Assembly: GCF_026262505.1 (NCBI RefSeq)
Contig: NC_067207.1
Location: 17,142,082 to 17,206,081, forward strand
Reading direction: 5' to 3'
Origin: Trichomonas vaginalis G3
Taxonomy: Eukaryota > Parabasalia > Trichomonadida > Trichomonadidae
DNA: 64,000 bases
The notes beneath the pieces are model-generated. The model made no database searches, was not told the origin of the DNA, and saw only the letters and a list, made by a program, of their open reading frames with translations. The position numbers were made by a program, and so were the translations under genes. Positions within the stretch are counted from its first letter, which is position 1, and every line of letters begins with the position of its first letter. Shown in pieces: positions 1 through 10,094 of this stretch.

Positions 1-282
1 TTTCTCAAGTATTTTGGATGATGTTCGACCGGATAAAATGTAGCTTTTTATGATATATTCATAATATGAATCTGCTCCTCCAGTAATTCGAATAATGTCC
101 GATCTATTAGACTGATTTACATCAACAATACCGACTTTTCCTGGAAATTTTGTCCATAAGTGTCTATAAAGTCGAGTTGATAATTCTATGTATTTTGGAT
201 TGTTCGTGAGCTCTGCTAAGGTCATAAATTTTAACTGCATTGATTCTTGTTCAGCAAGTGCACCTCCATTGTCGCTTAGTCA
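1..282 (-). pseudogene. Class I alpha-mannosidase (GH47) fragment, cut at 5' end and leaving the window
   Basis: The minus strand is open from 282 to the window edge. It encodes a stretch typical of glycosyl hydrolase family 47: a QLKFMTLAELTNNPKY segment, like the family's LQLEF.YLS.LTGDPKY, and later GGADSYYEYIIKSYILSGR, like its ADSYYEYLLKQW signature. GH47 enzymes trim alpha-1,2-mannose from N-glycans in the ER or Golgi, or act in glycoprotein degradation (EDEM). The reading frame is closed by a stop at 280-282, exactly where a protein kinase fragment on the other strand begins, so the N-terminal part is missing. In-frame methionines lie at 240 and 225, but neither would restore the missing domain. 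The family call is firm; whether the remaining part is expressed is unknown. Confidence 0.7.
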
Positions 283-490
283 TGGCGATATTAAACCATC
301 CAATTTCTTAATAGACAAATATGGACGAATCAAGATTTGCGACTTTGGTTTGTCTCAAAAGATTACAGAAGAACCAAATACTATTAATCTAGTTGCAACT
401 TTGGCATAAAGATTCCCTGAAATGGTAAAAATTTTTACATCTTCATTGAATAATCTTTCTTTATTTGAATCAGGAATTATAATGTAGCAA
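283..490 (+). pseudogene. Protein kinase catalytic-domain fragment
   Basis: The plus strand encodes SHGDIKPSNFLIDKYGRIKICDFGLSQKI. This holds the kinase catalytic loop (HGDIKPSN for HRDLKPxN) and the magnesium-binding DFG. After a stop at 407-409 another frame reads YRFPEM, close to the YRAPE motif. The nucleotide-binding lobe is absent, because the sequence before 280 belongs to an opposed mannosidase fragment, and further stops follow. It is a relic of one of the very numerous Trichomonas kinases. Confidence 0.75.
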
Positions 491-583
491 AATGTGGTTG
501 AAGACACAACGGAATTTCTATAAGAGAACTAAAATTTTTATTAAAATGAAGGTATAAAACCTGCAAATGTAAATGTTAAGGAA

Positions 584-1126
584 TTACTTACTGCTTTGCT
601 CTCCTTTTTGGTATTTACGAATAATCTCTAATTCTTTGCTCATTAAAAACAAACTGATTTGCTCTGTGTCAGAAAGCTTTGGTTTCTTCTTTAATTCGGC
701 TACCTTTGCCTTTAAATTTTTTTTTCTTAGTGAATCGCGCTCACTTTGCTTTAATTTGATTTCTTCGAATTTATCGTTTTGTTTATGGAATAATTTAGTA
801 GTCATTCTATCCCACGGTCCAACTTTTTTAGATGTAGCTAGTTTGTGAGATTCTTCGTTCCTTAAAATAATATTACATTTTGTTGGTTCGAATAATACTG
901 CATCAACACCAGTTTTATCGAGTTCTAATGAATCAAGAAATTCTTTGAATTCACGAGCTCTCTGCTGCTGTAACTCTGTTATCTTAGAATTTCTAATATC
1001 GAGTTGTTCATCAATAATTGCTATTTTTTCCATAGCTGATAGATATCGGTTCTTTCTAATCGCTCTAATTCCACGGTCAATATCTTCAATCTCATGATAA
1101 ATGTCGTAAACAGATTGCGATGACAT
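584..1126 (-). CDS. Coiled-coil protein of unknown function, 180 aa
   Basis: A complete frame of 180 codons, highly charged, with long helical stretches rich in E, K, Q and R. Heptad-like runs lie around residues 30-65 (AMEKIAIIDEQLDIRNSKI) and 120-175, separated by a less charged middle (residues 75-110, KTGVDAVLFEPTKCNIILRN). There is no signal peptide, membrane segment or enzyme motif. It resembles in style the coiled-coil genes at 5505-6572 and 48009-48365, but I see no clear homology. The start is the first ATG after a run of T's; no convincing initiator lies in front of it. The function cannot be named. Confidence 0.6.
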   Translation of the reverse strand: MSSQSVYDIYHEIEDIDRGIRAIRKNRYLSAMEKIAIIDEQLDIRNSKITELQQQRAREFKEFLDSLELDKTGVDAVLFEPTKCNIILRNEESHKLATSKKVGPWDRMTTKLFHKQNDKFEEIKLKQSERDSLRKKNLKAKVAELKKKPKLSDTEQISLFLMSKELEIIRKYQKGEQSSK

Positions 1127-1358
1127 TTTTCAAAAAATGTAAATAACCTTAAAATTTTATTGATATCTATAACAAGTTTCCCAGAAATATAATTAGAAAG
1201 GAGGAAACATTTTTATTTTATTGTCAAAATGGTTTTAAGTGTTGAATTTTCATCAAATAACTTATTTTAGGAATTGGATGTGTTATCTCAACAAATCATC
1301 GTCAGCAGACACTATCATATCAAATTGCTTAAAAGGATTTGAATCTAGCATATTCAAG

Positions 1359-1437
1359 TGAAATCCAGATGAACTTTTCGGACACGCCCAAGACAAATTC
1401 ATTTCTTATTTCAGCCCTTCTTTTCATTGAATATTTT
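1359..1437 (+). pseudogene. Relic of a BspA-like gene 3' end
   Basis: This stretch aligns by eye with the 3' part of the BspA-like pseudogene near 4978-5045: both share a block reading roughly CTTTT(C/T)GGA, a spacer, and TTCATTTCTTAT before a Phe/Leu-rich tail. The reading frame is gone. It shows that a second BspA-like gene once stood here. Confidence 0.4.
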
Positions 1438-1440
1438 CGT

Positions 1441-1785
1441 AGCTTTCTTAAATCAATTTAACTTTGCCAATGTTTTAGTATGCAAAAATTCAAATTATCT
1501 TGGTATTATCAATCAGTTCGATTATAGTTTAAATTTCACATCATTAAATAGTTATTATTCTAAAATGTGAACACAATTATGGGTTTTCTCTCAAAATTTT
1601 TTATAGTTCTTCTCAAATTTGTGACGGACAATTTGTATGGTTTAATTTTATATTTAATAATATTACATGGTTTATTCACTAATAATAAACTATATGATTA
1701 ATAAAAATCTGATCAGGAAGCATAAAATGACATAAAATGACATAAAATTTAAATGATCTCCAACTGACAGTGTTTATAACGAGTT
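1441..1785. other. Intergenic, no gene seen
   Basis: AT-rich sequence with stops in all frames. The repeated CATAAAATGACATAAAATGACATAAAAT at 1720-1750 is a short direct repeat. I see nothing else. Confidence 0.5.
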
Positions 1786-2689
1786 ATGGTACTATTATTT
1801 TGGCGAGGCTGAGCAGATTTCGCCAATATCGTGTAGGAATTGTCAGCCAATTCCAAAAAATCAAAAATGTCTTGTAGCTCGATGTCAATATATTCATTTA
1901 AAAAGTGGTGCTATTAGTTATACAAAGAACAATCTTGATGTTTTACATTCAGAATGCAGCTTTTGGAATATATCAAAAAACAATTTTGGTGGAGCTCTTT
2001 ATTTTTCTGGATCAATCTCATTAGTACAACATAGAATATGTTCTTATCTGGTCCAAATTGATGTATCTGATTATAAATGAGGTCATCACTCATATACATC
2101 ATGTTACCAACAGGATAACCTGAATTTTATTGTTGAATCTTCAATATTTAATGGTAATATTTCAATTCAATTAACTAATTTTAGTAAAGATATTGTCTCG
2201 CATTGTTCTAGTTACTCCTTTTTCCCACAAACTTATTGTCCAGCTTCTATCTCATATAGTATAATAGAGAGTACAAAATGCCTCAAAGGATATACTACTT
2301 TAGCACATTATAATGGAAATACGCATTATCTTTCATCACTCAATGTCATTAATAACTCAATTGCTACGCCAAACACTATAATATATTGTTATGGTACTGT
2401 GTACTTAGAAAAATGTTCAATATTTAATAACTCTGGACCTTCTGGTTTTTCACTTTTTATGAAATCAGGAACTAATCCTATTAATTTGAAAAACAGTTTT
2501 ATTCAGAATTCTCCATCATTATCTTCGGATATTACAACATCTAACATTCAAACAAGAACATCACTTGTAGAGATAAATCTACCTGTTTTGGAATGCTACA
2601 ACTATCACCCAATAGATGATACTTATTTTGATTTAGCTGAAAAATTGAAAATGTCATTTTCGATGTTTTCCTCACAACCTAAACTATAG
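1786..2689 (+). pseudogene. Right-handed beta-helix surface-type protein, broken
   Basis: One frame runs through this stretch with short asparagine- and serine-rich repeats such as ECSFWNISKNNFGGALYFSG, VESSIFNGNIS and EKCSIFNNSGPSGF. These are the strands of parallel beta-helix proteins of the Trichomonas Pmp-like/pectin-lyase-fold surface family. No start codon is evident and at least one in-frame stop lies near 2078. The C-terminal piece (2399-2689) lacks the membrane anchor expected in the surface family. I call it a decayed gene. The fold assignment is by repeat style only. Confidence 0.5.
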
Positions 2690-2714
2690 TTGTACAGCCA
2701 TTATTAAAATATTT

Positions 2715-3836
2715 TTATTCCAATATTAAAAATAGATTCATACTAAATAAAAAATAATTATTTAAATAGCATTTATATGTGCGACATGGTTGATATTCAA
2801 TTACGCTGATGATAAGTCGACCATTGCCTTCCCAGATACCAGCTTGATGAATAACATTCGAAAATAAATAATCATATTTTGAAAATGCATATTCACTACT
2901 TCCAATGAGAGAGTAAAAGTCATCAGTGGCATTGATCTTTCCTTTTGGAATAATTGCATCTTTAGATAATGCCCATGATGAACCTCCTCCTGAGCCAGAA
3001 GCTGGATCTTGACTTGCAAAACCGCCAAACCATCCACTTCCGGACCCTGGTTTATCACTATATATTGAGTATTTATGAACGCCATGTGCGTTCAATGAAC
3101 CAGACAATTGAGCAGCTTCTCCAGATCCAAAGGAAAATCCAAATGTAGAATTCGCTAAATATGAATCCTTGTATTTTCCATTCTCAAACCATCCTTGAGC
3201 AGTTAAACCGCCTCCTGAACCTCCCGAACCATCATCTTCGCCCAGAAAGTTTCCGACATTATTATCACAGCCGCCACCAGAACCAGCGACGATCACTCTG
3301 TGCCAAACATCGTTTTGTTGGAATTTTACGGCTGTTTGGCCGCCTCCTGTTCCAACACTATCATGGGGAGGTGCACTACCTCCACCCCCATATCCTCCTG
3401 GAGAATAACGACTCCTATCAAAACAGTTAGTGCCAGCACCACAATCATTTACTATAGTTGAAACTTTTCCTTGGCCACCGAGGGTTACATACGAAATTGT
3501 TGATTTACTCAGGTGGATAATTCCAGAAATATATCCTCCGGCACCCCCAATGCTAGGATCTGTTCGACATTGTGTGTTTTCACGATCCAGGCTTACAATT
3601 TCATTGGGGATACAGCTTCCATTCGGAAATCGATACGATGAAACATGACCCGTTCTACTACCACCAGATGAACCATAAAGTTCGAATTTATAAACTCCAG
3701 GTGGAAAGGTAATTTCATAATCAGTACAATCAGTATTACTAGTGCAAGGATAATCAAAAATATATTGTTGATCATATATAAAAACATGGATATGCGCACC
3801 TGGCTTATTTGTATTTACAAGTTTATATCTTAGCAT
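2715..3836 (-). CDS. Glycine-rich (ALK/LTK-type Gly_rich) surface-antigen-like protein, 373 aa
   Basis: A 373-codon frame. After about 40 residues it enters a region dominated by Gly-Gly-Ser runs (GGAGGYISG, SPGGYGGGGSAPP, GSGGGCDNN, GEDDGSGGSGGG, GSGGGSSWA) and ends with a short tail. This matches the glycine-rich domain of ALK/LTK receptors, which is greatly expanded in Trichomonas as 'immuno-dominant variable surface antigen-like' proteins. Cysteines are spaced through the domain (CTSNTDC, CIPN, QCRTD, CGAGTNC). I see no signal peptide and no clear C-terminal membrane helix, although the last 20 residues are hydrophobic and aromatic (CYLNNYFLFSMNLFLILE) and could insert in membrane. It is probably a surface or secreted adhesin-type protein. 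A fragment of a second copy lies at 5335-5396. Confidence 0.7.
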   Translation of the reverse strand: MLRYKLVNTNKPGAHIHVFIYDQQYIFDYPCTSNTDCTDYEITFPPGVYKFELYGSSGGSRTGHVSSYRFPNGSCIPNEIVSLDRENTQCRTDPSIGGAGGYISGIIHLSKSTISYVTLGGQGKVSTIVNDCGAGTNCFDRSRYSPGGYGGGGSAPPHDSVGTGGGQTAVKFQQNDVWHRVIVAGSGGGCDNNVGNFLGEDDGSGGSGGGLTAQGWFENGKYKDSYLANSTFGFSFGSGEAAQLSGSLNAHGVHKYSIYSDKPGSGSGWFGGFASQDPASGSGGGSSWALSKDAIIPKGKINATDDFYSLIGSSEYAFSKYDYLFSNVIHQAGIWEGNGRLIISVIEYQPCRTYKCYLNNYFLFSMNLFLILE

Positions 3837-4164
3837 AAATTCAGAATTTGTTTATCTGGATCTCTTTCAAGAAATAACGATATCAATTTAATGTTTAATA
3901 TTAAATTATTTTCAATCCTTCTAAAATTGAACGTATACTGATTTCCAAGTATGTTGATATGTTTTATAAACAGAATTCCATAATAATTCAATTTTAATCT
4001 GATGTTTATTGAAATCTAGATAAAAATAACCCTCGAGGAGGTTGTTTAAGTCATGAGAATGATTTAATAGTGCTTCTATTGTTGTAATGAGTTGATAGGA
4101 TCAATATTCTAGAAATTGAATTCATAATAAAATTTATCTCAAAATTGAGTGAATTCATAAAAAA
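3837..4164. other. Intergenic, no gene seen
   Basis: AT-rich, no open frame of note, with a short A-run at 4159-4167. Confidence 0.5.
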
Positions 4165-5121
4165 AAAAGAATTTATCGAATCGATGGTGACGAAATTTTC
4201 ATTATTGATAAATCGATTTCAGGAGATCTCGTTATTGATGATCAATATCTAGATGTAACAGCTATCGGAGAATGAGGATTTGCAGATTCAAATATTCATT
4301 CACTTGATCTTAGTAAGTCTAGAATAAACACTATCAACGATTATGCATTTTCGAATACAAGCAATCTCTTTTCAATAATATTTCCCGAAACTTTAAGAAT
4401 AATTAAAAGTTTAGCATTTCAGTTCTCAAATATTCCCATTATAAATCTTCCATCATCAATTTCCAAAATATCATATTTAGGTACATTTGAAGCGTGTCAA
4501 TATCTAACATAATTCACTATTAGGCAACCAAATAATTATTTCAAAGTCGAAAATAATTGTTTGATCGAAATATCTACTAGTTCACTGATTCGCGCATGTG
4601 CAAATATAACAAAGTTTGATTTAGATGTCAAAATTATTGCATCTTCTGCTTTTTCCTTGACTTCATTAGAAAAATTCGAATCCAAACAAAATTTAGTTAT
4701 GCTTGATAGATATGCATTTAATGCGGTTTTGGATTTAAAGTATGCAGGCTTTACACTATCAAATCTGACTACAATCTCTGAATACTGTTTCTTGAATTGT
4801 CTTTCTTTAGAATCAATCACTTTCCCAAGTTCTGTAACATCAATATCGACAAACATTTTTTATGATTGTAGATCACTCAAAACAGTATATTATTTAGGGA
4901 ATTGTTCATTCGATGTTATATCAATGTTCCAAGATCCTTCTTCTGTAACTGTTTACGTATTTAAATGTTATCAATCTGATCTTTTTGGATACAGCAAAGT
5001 CAATTTCATTTCTTATCTCAACCTTTCTGTCTTCATTGAGCATTCTTGTCATTTTCATAAATATCCTGTTCTTCATAATTTTATCTCTTTTTCCATTGTC
5101 TCTCTTGTTATTATAATATGA
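4165..5121 (+). pseudogene. BspA-like leucine-rich repeat surface protein (TvBspA family), broken
   Basis: One frame encodes tandem LRR_5-type repeats: DLSKSRINTINDYAFSNTSNL, FPETLRIIKSLAFQFSNIP, LTTISEYCFLNCLSLESIT, FPSSVTSISTNIFYDCRSL. The frame ends in a hydrophobic segment (FISFSIVSLVIII), a plausible C-terminal membrane anchor as in membrane-bound TvBspA proteins. The frame carries stops at 4273-4275 and 4510-4512 and no usable start before them. Family members are surface proteins implicated in adhesion. The remaining open part from 4561 has no ATG near its beginning, so I treat the whole as a pseudogene. Confidence 0.75.
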
Positions 5122-5334
5122 AGCAAATAACAATAAATTCCCGAGAAGACAGTAAAATTCATTTATCTAAACATGTGTTATATCGAAATTGAAGATATAA
5201 TCATTATGAAAAGAAAATTTTAGTTTAAATTCCAATTAAATGTGATTGTTGGTTCATGTTCAATAATTCAAATGATCAATTTACTGCAGCTTTATATGAA
5301 TTTAATTTAATTTAATTTTGAAAATTAATAGTCG

Positions 5335-5396
5335 AAGTTTGAAAATATATATTCATAACTTCCAATAAGAGTAGGAAATTCAAATTCAATAGAATC
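5335..5396 (-). pseudogene. Relic of a glycine-rich surface gene
   Basis: On the minus strand this reads FPTLIGSYEYIFSNFD, closely matching FYSLIGSSEYAFSKYD near the C-terminus of the glycine-rich protein at 2715-3836. It is a short decayed piece of a second copy. Confidence 0.45.
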
Positions 5397-5504
5397 ATAG
5401 AAATAAAATTTGCAAAATAGTTAATGAAAAGATAGTATAATAAGTTTTATCCGATAAATTTCAAACAATATTTATGTTAATGTGAACAAATCCGAAAATT
5501 AAAT

Positions 5505-6572
5505 TTATAATTTTGGAAGATTTGATCCATAATGAACACTTCTAGATTCACGATTCCTCTCAACAGCTTCTCTCTGTTTAGCAGCAGTTTGTTTTAGTTT
5601 ATATGCTTGTCTTTTGTAATATTCGCGTTTTAATGCAACTTTTTCTTCGTATTTGGAAATTAACATCTGTTTCTGTGTTTCAAAGTCAAGCTCGACTTTG
5701 TTCTGGAATTCTTCTTGATTCTTTTGTTTCAAGTTATTAATTTGATCTCTGACCTTAGAAGCCTTGAAAGGCTGATTCATTGTTTGGTAAAGTTTTTCTT
5801 TCTTCCTCAGCTCTCCGATTTCAGACGATTTGGCCATCTTTGGTGGGAAAATTTCCCGTAAACGAGTTATTAAGTTTAATTGAGCGTTCAAATTGTTTTC
5901 TAGGCGTTCAAGTTCTGCATTTTCTTCTGATTTGTTCTTGCGTAAAGATCTTCGAAGGTTTTGGTTGATCATTTCAATTTTTGCATCTTCTGATAAATCT
6001 GGTTCAGTTTCACGTAAAAAGTCAAGATCATAAACACTTCTTTCGCCAAGCTTCTTTTCTGATGCTATCATTATTAAAGTGTCCTGTGCTTGGTGGTATA
6101 ATTTATCATCTGTGGCAGAAGCCATAACGTATCGCAATTTCGCAACTATATCATCTTTCATTTGTCTACTAACCGGTGGTAATGGCTGGCCATCCAAAGC
6201 TGCTTCAACAAATGGTTTGAGATCAGGATTTGAGTAATAAATTTTGGCATATTCGGAGTCTTCTCCTTCTGCATCAGCAAGATTTTGTCTTGTATTATAA
6301 CTATTAATGTAATCTAATGCGATATCGATTTGTCTGACTGCGCTGTAGCTTTTGCACCTTTGCATTCTAATAGCTGCATCATTTAGTGGCCCCACAAGAT
6401 AAAGGAAGAGAGCTGGATCTACAACATCCATACCGATTCCGTTAATAATCGAAATTACTACTTCGTTGAGATTATGGAGATTATCTTCTGTATAAATATA
6501 TGTAGGCAATACCTTTCTTGGAGCCCGCCGAGTTGAGCTTCGGCTACTTTTAGGAGTGCGAGGTCGATACAT
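5505..6572 (-). CDS. Long coiled-coil protein of unknown function, 355 aa
   Basis: A complete frame of 355 codons. The first 25 residues are basic and serine/proline-rich (MYRPRTPKSSRSSTRRAPRK). Next comes a mixed helical region to about residue 190, then an almost uninterrupted charged coiled coil (residues 195-345) ending with a short loop (GSNLPKL). It has no membrane segment, signal peptide or catalytic motif. The basic head and long rod suit a cytoskeletal or centrosome/flagellar-associated role, but this is inference from composition only. A TCACT initiator-like element lies 12 bases before the ATG on the coding strand, which supports this start. Confidence 0.65.
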   Translation of the reverse strand: MYRPRTPKSSRSSTRRAPRKVLPTYIYTEDNLHNLNEVVISIINGIGMDVVDPALFLYLVGPLNDAAIRMQRCKSYSAVRQIDIALDYINSYNTRQNLADAEGEDSEYAKIYYSNPDLKPFVEAALDGQPLPPVSRQMKDDIVAKLRYVMASATDDKLYHQAQDTLIMIASEKKLGERSVYDLDFLRETEPDLSEDAKIEMINQNLRRSLRKNKSEENAELERLENNLNAQLNLITRLREIFPPKMAKSSEIGELRKKEKLYQTMNQPFKASKVRDQINNLKQKNQEEFQNKVELDFETQKQMLISKYEEKVALKREYYKRQAYKLKQTAAKQREAVERNRESRSVHYGSNLPKL

Positions 6573-6583
6573 TTTTTTAAATG

Positions 6584-6588
6584 AGTGA
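6584..6588 (-). promoter_or_regulatory. Initiator (Inr) TCACT
   Basis: TCACT on the minus strand, 12 bases before the start codon of the coiled-coil gene. It matches the Trichomonas initiator TCA-Y-W, in which the A is the transcription start. Confidence 0.5.
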
Positions 6589-6599
6589 AAATTGTAATG

Positions 6600-8868
6600 G
6601 GAAATTAATTCTGAAAATTTGATTAAACAAATCTATATCGAAAACTAGTCATATTAATAACGAACATGAAAAAAATTCAATTTGTTCTTAAATTTTTCAA
6701 TGAATTCTTTCAAATATTGTTTTATTTTTTATGAGCATTTATGGAAACAAAAGTTTGTCAATTTTTGGATTACAATGTAGATCATGATTTTGTTATCTCT
6801 TACACTAATTATCGAAATCATTTTCAAGCAAGAAACAAAAACAAATCTTGAAAAAAGGCAATTTGAAGCAAAATAGCACTTTCATAGTATTTTGGGGGAC
6901 TGTAGGGTAAGAAAATCTAACTAATATAAATGCAAATTTAAACACTTTATCTTGATCTCCGAAATTGACTTTCGGGTGTATCATTGAATTTGGATGTATT
7001 GTTAAAACTAGTTTATCTGATGATGTTACTCAATAAGATTGCGTTAACGTTGCAATTTCTTCTTGTATAACTTCAAATTCTAGTCTTATACTCACAAAAA
7101 TTACCAATTTGATATATTTGTTTCTATAAGAACTTAACCTATCTATCAGTAATCTTTGTTCTCATGGGAACAAAAATTACGAAAAGTTTGATTTCAAAAA
7201 TAAGTTAACAATATGTTTATTGATATCTGTTTGAAATACACCCAAAACTACCATGGATAAATACCGATCATCTGACTAATAAGTATTATTCTCTTATTGA
7301 TTTTTTATATCCGAAAGTTAATCAACAACTTCACATCACCAAGACCACATAAAAAGTAAATTATTCCTAATGATATTCTATATATTTGGTACTTATTATA
7401 ATTTTGAGACCCTTTTTTGAAAAATTGTCATATTCCCCAAAACAATAGTCTCGACATCAATAACATTTCTAGTTTATTGAAATATGCTGGATATCTTTAT
7501 ATATTTGGGGAGATTTAATCAATAAAATGTTATTTGTTATTGAAAATTCTCATACCATATGATATATTTTAAGGGAGACAACACTCTAGTGTAAGGAATT
7601 ATTATAACTTTAGATGTAAGGTATTTATCTTTTATATAGCTTTGCAATCACCTATTTTTATGAATCGAATAAATCTCTGATAAAAAGTATGAAATCTATT
7701 TAAACCAAAATCGACCAATTGAAGAAAAAGCATTTTCAATGGTCGAAGTTTACTGAACGTTATTGCAACAGTATGAAAAAAAAAATTATAAGAGAATAAA
7801 TTGAAGATAATTGCATTAATGTTGAAACAAGGCTCATAGGTAATAAAAGTAAACAATAAACTTAAATATAAAATCGTCTTGAAAAATTTAAATTAATATA
7901 AGAAGGCATCATTTGGAAAATATATTTACTATAGCGAATCGATTTTTCAATTTTATTTGAATTTTTTGTAAGAAATTCCTAATTCAATTTATTGAATGAA
8001 TGGCTGAGATTGAGAAAGTATTCACAAAATCCGGAAATTTTATAAAGTAATATATCAATAACAGTAGTGTAAACATATTGCTCCGATGACGCTAACAATA
8101 TTGCTTGGTTATAATATTGAAAAGGAATTCAAAAGTTATAATGCTCGAAAAAAGATTTAAATTAGTAAAAATAGATTTTAATATCATGAGTGTAATATTA
8201 TCCCGATTTTAAAAATAGATCGAAAGTTTTGAATTAATTCAATTTTTGAATGATTCTATTTTAGAAATGAATTTTATTAGACTTGAAAATGGAAAACAAA
8301 ACTATAAGAATACTTAGGATAAAAGGAAATAGATGAGCCCCAAGTATTGGATCGGAAACTGCATTAATAAGGGGGGGGGGAAAAAAATTCAATTAATAGG
8401 TAGAGAAAATACACGCCATTTTTCTATAATACAAAAGCAATTAATGATCTTATTACAATCCCAAAATCATCGATTTAAAAAAAAAATTATTATTAAGTTC
8501 AGCTCATGAGATTTAAATCGAAATATTGGAATTTTAATTAAAAATTTATTCGATATTTGTAATTCATTGTTCGATAATTTTTTTAAATTGAAGTTTAACC
8601 CATTCAGGATTTAAACAATGTTTAATTAATCGCGGAATATCTGACATCATCTATATATAGCTTCTTTTATAAAAGATAAAAAAATAAATTATTTTAAAAT
8701 TAATGTTAATTTTTTAATGATTTATAAATAAATATATTTTAATGCATCGTCTATATATAGATGTAACAAAAAAAGTCACTAAACCCGTCAACATATACTA
8801 CTTATGATGGAAAAATAATAAAGATTTAATTATATGTCAAAAATAAACTTTACATTGGCGACAACGGC
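6600..8868. other. Long AT-rich gene-free stretch
   Basis: No frame longer than about 75 codons and none with recognisable similarity. There is a run of ten G's at 8371-8380, unusual in this base composition, and several A/T microsatellite-like runs. I see no gene here. Confidence 0.5.
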
Positions 8869-8965
8869 CTATTCAATTTTGGCCTTGCGACGCCATAAAC
8901 CTTTGAAAAAATGGTATAAACCTCTCAAAATTGAATAGTTTACATCGCGACGCCACGCGACGCCA
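8869..8965. repeat. 13-bp inverted repeat with GCGACGCCA repeats
   Basis: CTATTCAATTTTG at 8869-8881 is perfectly inverted at 8926-8938 across a 44-bp loop. Three exact copies of GCGACGCCA lie at 8887-8895 (in the loop), 8947-8955 and 8957-8965. This GC-rich motif stands out in the AT-rich surroundings and sits just in front of duplicated gene copy 1. Confidence 0.6.
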
Positions 8966-9426
8966 AAACGTAAGCGACCCATACAAAAATTTTTAATCAA
9001 AAATTTTAAATGTATCTTGACAGAGATTATGAAGAGCGAATACCAAGTTATCTCAAAAATGCTTTTTAAAGCTCATGTATTACTACGATCCTTATCTGTT
9101 TGGTTTACATCCAGAACGTAGATGTATAGAGACTTCATTTGCAAGATACTTTCTTGTAGATGTAACTAAAGAAATGGCAGAACGAGCAGTGATTAGAAAG
9201 AGACACGAGTATTTCTTATTTCATCATATTTGTTATCCATATAGTAAAGTTCCAGGCTTTTGTTCAGAAACTTTGTGGAAAGCGAAGCAATTTCAATTTA
9301 GAGCAGTAACAGATGAAGATTTTGGATTCTATGATGTATTCAAAAAGCACATGACAGAAGTTTACATTCCAAGTCGAGAAAAATATTTTCCAGAAAAAGA
9401 AATCAAAGAAATCAAAAATTTTGTTG

Positions 9427-9435
9427 AAACGGTTA
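9427..9435. repeat. Target-site duplication, left copy (AAACGGTTA)
   Basis: AAACGGTTA occurs directly before the left inverted end at 9436 and again at 12034-12042 directly after the right end. Nine bases is the usual Mutator-type duplication length. Confidence 0.7.
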
Positions 9436-10094
9436 GAGTCGATACGAAAAGCAGACTTTTTTTTCGTACCCCCTCTCAATTTTTTTTCCAGTTTTCGTAC
9501 TTTTTTACAGAGCATAGTATTTGATGTCCAATGTTTGCCTATGATCAGAACTTGTCTTTCTCCTGTTCATATTTCAATCTCTGGTCTAGACATATATCAC
9601 ATCAAATATCATATTTGATTATTTACAATTGTTTAAAAGATTTTACAAGCACAAGCATAATGTTTTGTGCAAAGTATAATTTCAATGTGTTAATCTATAA
9701 AACTTGATTTTTATTGCATCTGCAATTAGGCATCTTTTTTAAAATAGAGTTTTGAAGATAAGCATATATGATAATGATATGTACTTGTTATTGTAAATAC
9801 ATTTATTGTTATAAATTTACTCAATTATCATTGATGATGAAATATTTTATTATATAAAAAAGAGTGTTTATTCATTATAAAAGAGTTCCGTTAAGCAAAT
9901 ATTTTATTTGTAACGGGGAAGCCCTAAATTTGCATGTTTGAATTATTAAGATCAAATATTTGCATGCAATCAATAAATTTGCTGCAAAATTATAATCTCA
10001 AGCATGTACTATTTTGAAACAATAAAGCATCAGAGAGCCTTTTCACTATGATCTTTCAGAAAATGAAAGAACATAGAAAAATGCCCTTTATAGA

